Assembly (NCBI GenBank): GCA_963779645.1
Contig: CAVZYX010000015.1
Span: 641,380-705,379 of the forward strand
From: CALMBW01 sp963779645
GTDB lineage: Bacteria; Actinomycetota; CADDZG01; WHSQ01
Direction: 5' to 3'
DNA: 64,000 nt
Shown: one piece after another, positions 50,880-59,095 of the stretch
Layout: the number at the start of each line of letters is the position of its first letter
How positions within the stretch are numbered: position 1 is the stretch's first letter
Translations under genes and position numbers: made by a program
The notes under the pieces: model-generated
What the model saw: only the letters and a program-made list of their open reading frames with translations
The model's database searches: none
What the model was told of the DNA's origin: nothing

Positions 50880-51489
50880 TCAGTGGCTGCCGACCAGCAG
50901 GACGGGGATCTTGCTGTCGCGAGCGAGCTCGCTGGCGGCGCTGCCCAGGATGTGGTTCGTGAGCCCCTTGCCGCGGGTGCCCACGACGATCAGCTCGTAG
51001 CCGCCCTCGGTCGCGGCCTGGCGGAGAGCCACCGACGGGTGGCCATGGAGAACCTCGAGCTCGGGATCCGCGCCGAATCGGCGGCGGGAAAGAGTCGGAG
51101 CGTCTCCGTCGCATCCCGTTCGGGCCCTCGGACTCCGCCGAAGGGCACCACCGTCGCGACCGTCAACCGGCCGATCCTGTCGCCGAGGAGACCGACAGCT
51201 GCGTCCATCGCCGCCGCCGACTCCGGCGACCCGTCGGAGCCGACGAGGACGTCGACAGGGCCGATGCCCGCGGTGGCGGGCTCCCGGCCGACCAGCGGCA
51301 CCGGCTGCAGCCATTCGTCGTGCGCCGCGCCGCGACCGCCAGCACGACGCCCATCGGGCCGAGCAGGGTGCCGAGCACGAGCCAACCGAAGCTGTCGTGA
51401 CCACGGCGGCCCATCACGATGGCCAATACGAGGCCGATGGCCAGCCAAGCTGCGGCCAGGACCATGAAGAAGCCGAGACTCTCGGACAT
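50880..51489 (-). CDS. Universal stress protein with N-terminal membrane helices
   Basis: This ~202-residue protein starts at ATG 51489 behind GGAGGTGAG. Residues 1-50 form two hydrophobic helices (FFMVLAAAWLAIGLVLAIVM and GWLVLGTLLGPMGVVLAV). A UspA domain follows: VDVLVGSDGSPESAAAMDAA, LEVLHGHPSVALRQAA, YELIVVGTRGKGLTNHILG and SAASELARDSKIPVLLV, which contain the ATP-binding G-x2-G-x9-G(S/T)-like pattern. The frame changes near 51325 and 51080. Usp genes are classic members of hypoxia regulons. A DosR-type box lies 47 bp upstream. Confidence 0.82.
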
Positions 51490-51536
51490 GTGGCTCACCT
51501 CCGTCCCCATTCTCGGGCCTCGGACCGCCCGGCGAA

Positions 51537-51550
51537 GGGTCGAAGGTCCC
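51537..51550. promoter_or_regulatory. DosR/DevR-like box, copy 1
   Basis: GGGTCGAAGGTCCC lies between the universal stress gene (start 51489, minus) and the PNPOx gene (start 51639, plus). It differs at one position from the perfect copy at 53854. Either gene could be controlled. Confidence 0.55.
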
Positions 51551-51638
51551 TCAGCCGGCCATCGTTGGTCCTCACCGTGGGCTCAGCCCGCGGGGCCGCG
51601 TAACCTCGTCCCACCAGAGGACCTCGGAGGACGACGTC

Positions 51639-52072
51639 ATGGAGACCGGCTCGAGCGGGACGCAGATCCTGAGCGACGATGAGTGCCTGGCCCTGTTGGG
51701 AGCCAACGAGGTCGGGCGGGTCGGTATCGTTTCCGACGGCCAGCCCCTGGTGTTCCCCGTGAACTACGTCTGTGAGGGCCGCAGCATCGTCGTCCGCACC
51801 AATGTGGGGACCATGCTCAGTGGCGCCTCCCTCGCGCGGTGGCCTTCGAGATCGACAGCTTCGACGCCGACCGCCGCAGCGGATGGAGCGTCATGGTCCA
51901 AGGGGTGGGCCACGACATCACCGACGCCCTGGACGCCACGTCGGAGCACCTGCAGGCCGTCGAGCTGTCGCCCTGGGCACCCGGATCGAAGCCCCGCCTG
52001 CTGCGCATCGACGCCAGGACGATCAGCGGCCGGCGGTTCGGAGAGGAAGCCGGGCAGGACGCCGCCACATAG
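51639..52072 (+). CDS. Pyridoxamine 5'-phosphate oxidase-fold (flavin/F420-type) protein
   Basis: This ~144-residue protein starts at ATG 51639. It shows ILSDDECLALLGANEVGRVG, QPLVFPVNYVCEGRSIVVR, VAFEIDSFDADRRSGWSVMV and RLLRIDARTISGRRF. This is the short PNPOx split barrel common in actinobacterial hypoxia regulons. The cofactor (FMN or F420) is unknown. The frame changes near 51832. A paralogue lies at 55820-56359. Confidence 0.85.
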
Positions 52073-52075
52073 CTG

Positions 52076-53010
52076 TCAGGCGCGGGCGACCCGGCGCTGA
52101 CGGCGTTCCAGGTAGAGCGCGGCGTCGGCCCGTGCGACGAGGTCCTCGGCCGAGTCCTCGGAGCGCAGCTCGGCCAGGCCGACCGTCACCGAGCCGTGCT
52201 CGGGGGCCTCGGCCAGGATCGGGTTGACGACGGCGAAGCCGCTCGGACGCATCGGCCATGTTCAGGCCGGTCATGGCGCAGACGAACTCGTCGCCCCCGT
52301 AGCGGATGATCAGGTCGTAGGAGCGCAGGTTCGCCCTGAAGGTGTCGGCGACCGCCAGCAGCATCCGGTCGCCGGCGGCGTGGCCGCGCGAGTCGTTGAT
52401 GACCTTGAGGCGGTCCACGTCGACGAAGGCCAACGCCAGCGGACTGCTCCGTCCTTCTCGCCCGCGCCATCTCTCGTTCGAGCTCCACGAACCCGGCCCC
52501 ACGGAGGTACACACCGGTGAGATCGTCGACCGAGGCGTCCACCCGCTCCCTCGCCGACGCGCCGCGGTCGGCCTGGGATGTGTCCCGGTCGAGCTCGGCA
52601 CACGTCCGTTCGCTGGCTCCGGCCCCACGATCGGCCAGCGACGTGCCGCGATCGGTCTCGGCGTGGGTGCGTTCGTCGGCGCCCGCCCGGCGGTCCTGCG
52701 ACGCCCGCCGCCGGTCGTACCACGCCTCCCGGCGAGCCAGGGCCGACCGGTCAAGGGCATCCGTCGAGATCGCCGCTCCCACCTCTGCCTCGGATCGCTC
52801 GGCGGCCAGGTCCCGCCGGTCGGCTGCCTCGTCCCGCCGGTCGGCCGCCTCGTCCCGCCGGTCGGCGGCCTGGTCGCGCTGGTCGGCGGACTGATCACGG
52901 CGGTCACCGGCGTGGTCCCGCCGCTGGGCTGACTGGTCCCGCTGGGTACCGGCCTCGTCCCGCTCGTCACCGGCCTGGTCCCGCTCGTGCGCCATCAAAG
53001 CCGTGCCCAT
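52076..53010 (-). CDS. Diguanylate cyclase (GGDEF) with charged repeat N-terminus
   Basis: This ~311-residue protein starts at GTG 53010. Residues 1-160 are highly charged and repetitive: units like QRDQSAQRRDHAGDRRDQ, then AADRRDE repeats. They have no membrane helix and probably form an extended helix or coiled coil. The GGDEF domain follows: DDLTGVYLRG, LALAFVDVDRLKVINDSRGH, RYGGDEFVCAM (active site), and a C-terminal ADAALYLERRQRR. It makes c-di-GMP from GTP if active. The frame changes near 52455 and 52245. Confidence 0.85.
52795..52990 (-). repeat. 15/21-bp in-frame repeats (RDQ/ADRRDE)
   Basis: Multiple imperfect 15- and 21-bp units (plus strand GTCCCGCCGGTCGGC) encode Ala-Asp-Arg-Arg-Asp-type blocks at the N-terminus of the GGDEF protein. 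Confidence 0.85.
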
Positions 53011-53106
53011 GTGGGCGATCCCCGTGTATCGGTCGACGAGCTCTTCGTCGTTCCTATCATCGACCAGCCGGGGGCCGACCTTGAGCGTGGAAGGCCCGGT
53101 GCCCGG

Positions 53107-53767
53107 TCAGACGCCCACGAAGTGCTTGTCGTCGTCCTTGCCGGGCACCCGCTCGGGCGCCGCCAGGGTCCGTTCCTTCGGCGTGGTGAACGCATGGGCG
53201 AAGCCGGCGATGGACAGCAGCGCCAGCAGCGCGGCGGCGACGTAGGCGACGGTCGCGACCTGCGCCGCCCTTCACGCCGAAGACGCTGAACCCGAACGAG
53301 GTGAGCAGCAGGCCGCGAAGGGTCTCGCCCTTGAAGAGGGTCTCCCGCTGCGCGGTGACCGTCGTCAGCTGCTTCTGCAGGTCGGCGAGGGCGGGGTCGT
53401 TGGCCGCCTGGGCGGCGGCGACCTGGGCCCGCAGCGCGGTCTGGGGAGCACCGAGCTCGGCGTAGGTCATGGCCGTCGGCGGTGGCCTTGACGTGCAGGC
53501 CGATGAAGTCGTTGGCGTAGCACTCGGCCTGCTTGCCGGTGGTGAGCGGCTGGCCGGCGTACTTCACGAGGCACGGCGGACTGCTTCTCCTCCTCGGTGA
53601 GGGTGTCGGCGGTCTTGAAGGTGATGTTCTGCTCGCTGAGCTGGTCGTTCACGTAGCCCTTGGCGAAGTTGGCGTTGCTGGTCATGACGAGCCCGAGCAC
53701 GAGCAGGAGGCCCGGCGAGGGCGAGCCCGCCGGCACTGAAGAGGACATCGAGGGTTCTGCGTTTCAT
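53107..53767 (-). CDS. Two-helix membrane protein, hypothetical
   Basis: This ~219-residue protein starts at ATG 53767. It has a first helix (LLLVLGLVMTSNANFA region), then an extracytoplasmic domain with NITFKTADTLTEEEKQSA, KYAGQPLTTGKQAECYANDF, a coiled segment (LADLQKQLTTVTAQRETLF), a second helix near VAYVAAALLALLSIAGFA, and a charged tail ending HFVGV. The frame changes near 53720, 53570, 53465 and 53265. Related actinobacterial proteins are often mislabelled; no function is known. A DosR-like palindrome lies 87 bp upstream. Confidence 0.7.
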
Positions 53768-53853
53768 GGTTTCTCCTTGGAGTTCCGCCACCGCCACGAC
53801 CGCCGAAGTGCGGCGCTGGGTCGAATCATCCGCCTCCGGCCCGACGGCCGCTA

Positions 53854-53867
53854 GGGACGAAGGTCCC
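53854..53867. promoter_or_regulatory. DosR/DevR-like box, copy 2 (perfect arms)
   Basis: GGGAC-GAAG-GTCCC is a perfect 5-bp inverted repeat with a 4-bp spacer. It lies 87 bp upstream of the membrane protein start (53767) and 56 bp past the end of the response-regulator gene. It resembles the GGGAC-N4-GTCCC core of mycobacterial DevR boxes. Confidence 0.6.
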
Positions 53868-53922
53868 GGAACCGACCGACGTGTGACCCCTCGGTCGCGC
53901 TGCTCAGGCGGTCCGGGGACGG

Positions 53923-54580
53923 TCAGGGGCGGGGATCGTGGTGCTGGCGGCGCTCGGACAGCCGGGCGGCGTAGGCGGCCGCCTCGGTGCGGCGGCTCAT
54001 GCCCAGCTTGGCGAGCAGGTTCGAGACGTAGTTCTTGACGGTCTTCTCGGCCAGGAAGAGCTGCTCGCCGATCTGGCGGTTGGTCATGCCCTCGGCGATG
54101 AGGTCGAGGATGCGCCGCTCCTGGTCGGTGAGCCCGGCGAGCTCGTCGGCTTCGGCGCGGTTGCCGCAGCCGCTCGAGCACCCGGCTGGTCAGCGACGGG
54201 TCGAGGAGCGACTCGCCGCGGCCGACGCGGCGCACGCCGTCGACGAGGTCGGTGCCGCGGACCTGCTTCAGGACGTAGCCGGCGGCGCCGGCCATGATGG
54301 CGCTGAACAGGGCCTCGTCGTCGGCGAACGACGTGAGCATCAGGCAGGCGATCTCGGGGTGCTTCGAGCGGATCTCGCGGCAGACCTCGACGCCGTCGCC
54401 GTCGGGCAGGCGGACGTCGAGGATGGCGACGTTCGGGCTCGTGGCCGGGATGCGCCCGTACGCCTCCTCGGCGGTGCCGGCCTCGCCGACGACCTCGAGG
54501 TCGTCCTCGGCCTCGAGCAGGTCGCGCAGGCCGCGGCGGACGACCTCGTGGTCGTCGAGGAGGAACACGCGGACCGTCAC
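53923..54580 (-). CDS. NarL/LuxR response regulator (DosR/DevR-like)
   Basis: This ~218-residue protein starts at GTG 54580. The receiver domain shows VRVFLLDDHEVVRRGLRDLL (acidic pocket), AILDVRLPDGDGVEVCREIR (phospho-Asp), MLTSFADDEALFSAIMAGAA and YVLKQVRG (Lys). The C-terminal LuxR helix-turn-helix contains MTNRQIGEQLFLAEKTVKNY and LLAKLGMSRRTEAAAYA. These match DosR/DevR closely. The frame changes near 54165. The divergent kinase gene starts 60 bp away. Confidence 0.9.
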
Positions 54581-54640
54581 TGCCGCCAGTCTCGCCTGGT
54601 CGCGGGCCAGGGCTCCGCCGGGCCTCGTAGTGGTGCGGTC

Positions 54641-55784
54641 ATGTCCGAGGTGGCCGGTCCCCGCAGCCTGCGGGAGCTGCTCGACGCGGTGCTGGCCCTC
54701 GGGTCGGACCTCGACCCGCCCACGCATGCTGCGGCGGATCGTCGAGGCGGCGGTCGGGCTGGTCGACGCCCGCTACGGCGCGCTCGGCGTGCTCGACGAC
54801 ACCGGCACCCGCCTGGCGCAGTTCATCACCGTCGGGATCGACGACGCACACCCACGAGCGCATCGGCGAGCTGCCCGAGGGCCACGGCATCCTCGGGTCT
54901 GCTGATCGTCGACGCCAAGCCGCTGCGGCTGCCCGACCTGCAGCGAGCATCCCGACAGCTTCGGGTTCCCGCCCCACCACCCGCCGATGCGGTCGTTCCT
55001 GGGGGTGCCGATCCGGGTGCGGGAGCGAGGTCTTCGGCAACCTGTACCTGACCGACAAGACGACGCGCCGAGGTCTTCACCGACGTCGACGAGGAGCTCG
55101 TGGTCGGGCTGGCGGCCGCCGCCGGCGTCGCCATCGAGAACGCCCGGCTCCACGCCCGGGTGCAGGAGTTCGCCCTGGTCGAGGACCGTGAGCGCATCGC
55201 CCGCGATCTCCACGACACGGTCATCCAGCGGCTCTTCGCCACCGGCCTGTCGCTGCAGGGGACGGCCCGCCTCGTGCGAACCGACGCCGACGCCGCCGTG
55301 ACCCGCATCGAGGCCGCGGTCGACGACCTCGACCTCACGGTGAAGCACATCCGCTCCGCGATCTTCAAGCTGGAATCGTCCCGGGTGCTCCTCGGGCGGC
55401 GGCTCCGCGGACCGGGTGCTGGCCCTCGGCCGCGAGGCCGCGGGCGCGCTCGGGTTCGAGCCGCGGTGCTTCTTCGACGGTCCGGTCGACAGCGCCGTCG
55501 GCGACGATCTCGCCGCCGAGCTCCTCGCCACGCTGCGCGAGGCGCTCAGCAACGTCGCCCGTCACGCCCGGGCGACGCGTGGTGGAGGTCGAGGTGGTCG
55601 TGACCGACCAGGTCGTCGCTGCGGGTGATCGACGACGGGATCGGTCCCCCGGCCCCGGACGAGCGCCGCGGCCACGGCCTGAAGAACATGGAGGCCCGCG
55701 CCGCGCGCCACGGGGGCCGGTTCGAGCTGCGGCCCGGTCGCCGGCGGCGGGACCGTCCTGGAGTGGCGGGTTCCGCGGAGCTGA
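54641..55784 (+). CDS. GAF-domain sensor histidine kinase (DosS/DevS-like)
   Basis: This ~380-residue kinase starts at ATG 54641. One GAF domain (LRRIVEAAVGLVDARYGALG, PHHPPMRSFLGVPIRVRG, VFGNLYLTDK) is followed by HisKA_3 (RERIARDLHDTVIQRLFATG with the phospho-His) and an HATPase (LREALSNVARHA, VIDDGIGPP, GHGLKNMEARAA). The PPHHPPM segment matches the heme-ligand region of the DosS GAF-A domain, so an O2/NO/CO or redox sensor is likely. Mycobacterial DosS has two GAF domains; this one has one. At least six indels break the frame. Confidence 0.88.
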
Positions 55785-55819
55785 CGGCCCTGTTGTCTCC
55801 ATCGGATCCGGCGGCGCCG

Positions 55820-56359
55820 TCAGCCAGGGACGACGCGCCGGCCCGACAGGAGCTCGGTCGAGATGGCGAGCACGATGCTGTCAGCGGCCGGGCTGTCGGC
55901 GGCCGGGCTGTCAGCGGCTGGGCTGTCAGCGGCTGGGCTGTCAGCGGCTGGGCTGTCAGCGGCTGGGTCGTCGGCGGCTGGGTCGTCGGCGAGTGGGTCG
56001 TCGGCAGCTGGGCCGTCGGCAGCCGGGTCTTCGGCGACGGCTGTCGGGAGGTCGGCCGGGGCCAGATCCTCGACCTCCGTGGCCACGCCGGTGACGGACA
56101 CGCTCCAACCCGAGTGACGGACCGGGTCCACGTCGTCGACCTCGAAGGCGACGACGGCGTTCCTCAGGGCGCCGGCGAGCGTGCCACCTCGGACGGTGCG
56201 CACCAGGATGCGCTCGCCGTCCATGCGAAAGGCGACGGGCAGGACCGTCGGCAGCGCGCCCTGCGTGAACCCGACGCGACCGAGGGTCGTCAGCGCCAGC
56301 AGGCGCAGGCACTCGTCGCGGCTGAGCATCTCCAGGCCGTGGCCGTCGTCGACTTGCAT
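55820..56359 (-). CDS. PNPOx-fold protein with expanded AADSP repeat
   Basis: This intact 179-residue protein starts at ATG 56359. It shows MLSRDECLRLLALTTLGRVG, LPTVLPVAFRMDGERILVRT, VVAFEVDDVDPVRHSGWSV and a final VLAISTELLSGRRV, matching the PNPOx paralogue at 51639. Between the last two blocks a 15-bp repeat encodes about ten AADSP/AADDP pentads, lengthening one loop. A DosR-like box lies 37 bp upstream of the start. Confidence 0.85.
   Translation of the reverse strand: MQVDDGHGLEMLSRDECLRLLALTTLGRVGFTQGALPTVLPVAFRMDGERILVRTVRGGTLAGALRNAVVAFEVDDVDPVRHSGWSVSVTGVATEVEDLAPADLPTAVAEDPAADGPAADDPLADDPAADDPAADSPAADSPAADSPAADSPAADSPAADSIVLAISTELLSGRRVVPG
55878..56035 (-). repeat. 15-bp in-frame tandem repeat (AADSP)
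   Basis: About ten copies of a 15-bp unit (plus strand GGCTGTCAGCGGCTG) encode Ala-Ala-Asp-Ser-Pro within the PNPOx paralogue. The copies nearest the C-terminus are identical and the others vary (AADDP, AADGP). Confidence 0.95.
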
Positions 56360-56395
56360 GAACCGATTGTGACCGCCGGCACATCCGCCGGCTCA

Positions 56396-56409
56396 GGGCC
56401 AAAGGTCCC
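56396..56409. promoter_or_regulatory. DosR/DevR-like box, copy 3
   Basis: GGGCCAAAGGTCCC is 37 bp upstream of the minus-strand PNPOx start at 56359 and 59 bp upstream of the vapB start on the other strand. It shares GG-x-C-x-AAGGTCCC with the two other copies. Confidence 0.55.
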
Positions 56410-56449
56410 CGCCGGGTCGGCAGATGACCATCAACCAGTTCCGCCATCC

Positions 56450-56483
56450 CAATGGTAGATTCCTGGTATGAGAACGACCATTG
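56450..56483. promoter_or_regulatory. Inverted repeat flanking the vapB start
   Basis: CAATGGT (56450-56456) and ACCATTG (56477-56483) form a 7-bp inverted repeat with a 20-bp gap that includes the ATG at 56468. It is a plausible autoregulatory operator for an AbrB-fold antitoxin. Confidence 0.45.
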
Positions 56484-56701
56484 ATATGGCTGGACGGCTG
56501 GTGATTCCGAAGACGCTGCGTGACCGGCTCGGACTCCGGCCGGGCCCCGTCGAGGTGACTGCCGACGGCAGCGCCCTTCGCGTCGAGGCGATCGCCGGCG
56601 ACGGAGTGGAGGAACAGTCGGGACGGCTCGTGATCCCGGCTTCTGGTGTGAGCATCGGCGACGACGACGTCCGGGCGCTCCGCGATGCCGACCAGAGGTA
56701 G
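56468..56701 (+). CDS. vapB: AbrB/MazE-fold antitoxin (VapB-type)
   Basis: This intact 77-residue protein starts MRTTIDMAGRLVIPKTLRDR, a SpoVT/AbrB swapped-hairpin DNA-binding domain, followed by LRPGPVEVTADGSALRVE and an acidic tail (DDDVRALRDADQR). It overlaps the VapC start by 17 bp, as expected of a toxin-antitoxin operon, and likely represses its own promoter together with VapC. Confidence 0.9.
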   Translation: MRTTIDMAGRLVIPKTLRDRLGLRPGPVEVTADGSALRVEAIAGDGVEEQSGRLVIPASGVSIGDDDVRALRDADQR

Positions 56702-57119
56702 TCGTCCCGACACTCTCGTCGACACGAGCGTGGCAGTCGCGCTGGTCGTCGCCGATCACGATCTCCATGCAGTGACGATCGAGGTCCTCGGCGAGCGACG
56801 CCTCGGCCTCGCCGGCCACGCGGCCTTCGAGACGTTCTCGGTGCTGACCCGCCTGCCGCCGCCGGCCCGCCGCAGGCCGGAGGTCGTCGCCCGGCTGCTG
56901 GCTGCGAACTTCCCCGAAACTCGCTTTCTGTCCGCTGAGGCGACGAGGGCACTGTTCGACGATCTCGTCCGAGCTGAGATTGCGGGAGGCGCGGTCTACG
57001 ACGCTCTCGTCGGAGCGACGGCGGCGGAGCACGCCATGATCCTCGCGACCCGTGACCGGCGAGCGCTCGACACCTACCGCGCGCTCGGCGTCGACGTGGA
57101 GATGCTGCCCAACCGGTAG
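56685..57119 (+). CDS. vapC: PIN-domain toxin (VapC-type ribonuclease)
   Basis: This intact 144-residue PIN domain has PDTLVDTSVAVALVVADH (first Asp), AGHAAFETFSVLTRLP (Glu), GGAVYDALVGATAAEHAMIL (Asp) and TRDRRALDTYRALGVDVE (last Asp). These are the usual metal-binding acids of VapC ribonucleases. It ends 4 bp before the NuoF-like gene on the opposite strand. Confidence 0.92.
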   Translation: MPTRGSRPDTLVDTSVAVALVVADHDLHAVTIEVLGERRLGLAGHAAFETFSVLTRLPPPARRRPEVVARLLAANFPETRFLSAEATRALFDDLVRAEIAGGAVYDALVGATAAEHAMILATRDRRALDTYRALGVDVEMLPNR

Positions 57120-57123
57120 TTGC

Positions 57124-58582
57124 TCAGGCGGTGGCGGTTCGCAGTACGACCGGCTCGTAGTCCTCGCCCGCCAGCCACGGCGGGGCGACGGCCTGGTAGC
57201 GCTCCACCGGCACCGTGCCCGAGTCCCGCTTGTTGAAACTCCAGTCCAACTGCTTCAGGCGGTGGCGCTCGTCGAGGAGGGCCACGCCGCCGTTGATGTC
57301 GATCAGCTCGGCGATCAGCTCGGGCTCGCACGGGGGCATTCGCCAGCGCGGCGTGGGCCTCGAACTCGGCGGCGAAGTGCTTGACGATGCTGCCCACCAC
57401 CACCTGCTGCTGGGTGGCGAGGAAGCAGCGCGACCGGTCGGCGACCGTGGTGAGCCGGTGGCGGACGACGCCGAGGTCGTGGCTGCGGCCGGCCGACGAG
57501 CCGAGCCGGGCCAGCGAGTCCGACAGGGTGATGCCGTCGAGCTTGCACGGCGAGCACTGCCCGCACGACTCGACCGCCAGGAAGCGGGCGACGCCGGCGG
57601 CGACCGCGGTCATGTCGGTCTCGTCGTCGAACACGATGAACCCGGCCGACCCAGGCCGCTGCCGATGGCGGCCAGCGACTCGTAGGTCACCGGCGTGTCG
57701 AGCTGGTCGGCGGTGATGACGCCGTTGGCCACGCCCGACAGCACCGCCTTGATCGGTGCGGCCCGGCAGGGGCCCGCCGCCGATGGGCTCGATGACCTCG
57801 CGCAGCGGCGTGCCCATCTGCACCTCGCCGACGCCGTGGCGCCGGGTGCGGCCGGTGACGGTGCAGACGATCGTGCCCGGCGACTCGGCGGTGCCCATCG
57901 GTGCGGAACCAGTCCGGGCCCGCGGCCGACGATGCGGGCCACGTTGGCAAGGGTCTCGGTGTTGTTGACCAGCGCCGGCTCGCTCGGAGCGTCCTCGGGC
58001 ATCGGCCCTCCGCCGCAGGCCCCGGCGGAACGTCGGGACGATGCGGGGGAAGGGCCAGCGGCCGTCGATCGTCTCGAGCAGGGCGCTCTCCTCGCCGTAC
58101 AGGTACTCGTCGGGGCCCTCGAAGACCACGATCTCGACGCCTTCGTTCCAACCCGCGGCCTCGATGTCCTCGATCGCCTCCCGCACCCTGTCGATCTCGC
58201 CCTCGAAGGCCTCCTTCAGGGCGATCACCACGAGGTCGGCGCCCACCGCCCGGGCCGCGATGAGGGCGCCTTCGAGCACGACGTAGGGGTTCCGGCGCAG
58301 GATCGTGCGGTCCTTGAAGGTGCCCGGCTCGCCCTCGGCGGCGTTGACGATCACCGTCGACGGTTCGGTCGGCGAATGGTTGGCCGCCACCGTCTCCCAC
58401 TTGCGCCCGGTGGGGAAGCCCGCGCCCCCACGGCCCCGCAGGCCCGACGCCAGCACCCGCTCGATGATCGCCTCCGGCGTCATCGTCCTCGCCTCCTCGA
58501 TCCCCACGCCGCCGCCGCGGGCCAGGTACTCGTCCAGCGAGGTGATCGGCGACGGGTACAGCACACGGTGCACGAGGCTCAT
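57124..58582 (-). CDS. NuoF-like NADH:acceptor oxidoreductase subunit, orphan (several indels)
   Basis: This ~485-residue protein starts at ATG 58582. It has the FMN/NADH region (GLRGRGGAGFPTGRKWETVA, VNAAEGEPGTFKDRTIL, YLYGEESALLETIDGRWPFP) and the 4Fe-4S motif ESCGQCSPCK, so it is like the 51-kDa subunit of complex I, hydrogenases and formate dehydrogenases. NuoE and NuoG partners are absent nearby. Frame changes occur near 58000, 57900, 57765, 57650 and 57335. A Rex-type operator lies 18 bp upstream, so transcription probably follows the NADH/NAD+ ratio. Confidence 0.85.
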
Positions 58583-58599
58583 GGACAGAGTTTACCCCC

Positions 58600-58617
58600 T
58601 TGTGAAAGCATTCACAA
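58600..58617. promoter_or_regulatory. Perfect Rex-type operator
   Basis: TTGTGAA-AGCA-TTCACAA is an 18-bp perfect inverted repeat identical to the Rex (redox-sensing repressor) consensus TTGTGAANNNNTTCACAA. It sits 18 bp upstream of the NuoF-like start and 53 bp upstream of the divergent CBS protein start, and could control both. No rex gene is in the window. Confidence 0.85.
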
Positions 58618-58670
58618 TCAGGCCCGGACGAGCAGGCTACGCTGGGAGGAGGACCCTGCGAGGAGACTGT

Positions 58671-59072
58671 ATGGAGATCGGACCCCTGACCACACGCGCC
58701 GTGCTCACCGTCAAGGAGGACGACTCCCTGCGGGACGCTGCCATCGGGATGGTGGAGCGGGGCGTCGGGTCGGCAGTGGTGCTGGTCGACGGCAGGCCCG
58801 CAGGCATCATCACCGACCGCGACACCGTGCGAGCCGTCGCCCAGGGGGCCGACGGGTCGGCCCGCAAGGTCGCCGACTACCTGTCCCGGAAGCTGATGAC
58901 GGCGCCGGCGACGATGGACGTCCGCGAAGCGGCCCGGGTCATGCGGGAGAAGGGTTTCCGCCACCTCGTGGTGGTCGACGACGACGGGATCCTGGTCGGC
59001 GTGTTCTCCATGAGGGACCTGGTCGTGGGCCTGCTCAAGGAGCTCCAGGCCTCCGCCGTGTCGACTGCCTGA
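58671..59072 (+). CDS. CBS-domain-pair protein (Hrp1-like)
   Basis: This intact 133-residue protein starts at ATG 58671 behind GAGGAG. It contains two CBS motifs: AVLTVKEDDSLRDAAIGMVE, GSAVVLVDGRPAGIITDRDT, then TAPATMDVREAARVMREKGF and HLVVVDDDGILVGVFSMRDL. CBS pairs bind adenine nucleotides. It resembles mycobacterial Hrp1, a hypoxia-induced protein, which fits the island. The divergent NuoF-like gene shares the Rex operator. Confidence 0.9.
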   Translation: MEIGPLTTRAVLTVKEDDSLRDAAIGMVERGVGSAVVLVDGRPAGIITDRDTVRAVAQGADGSARKVADYLSRKLMTAPATMDVREAARVMREKGFRHLVVVDDDGILVGVFSMRDLVVGLLKELQASAVSTA

Positions 59073-59095
59073 ATCACCGGCGCCGACTGCCTGAG

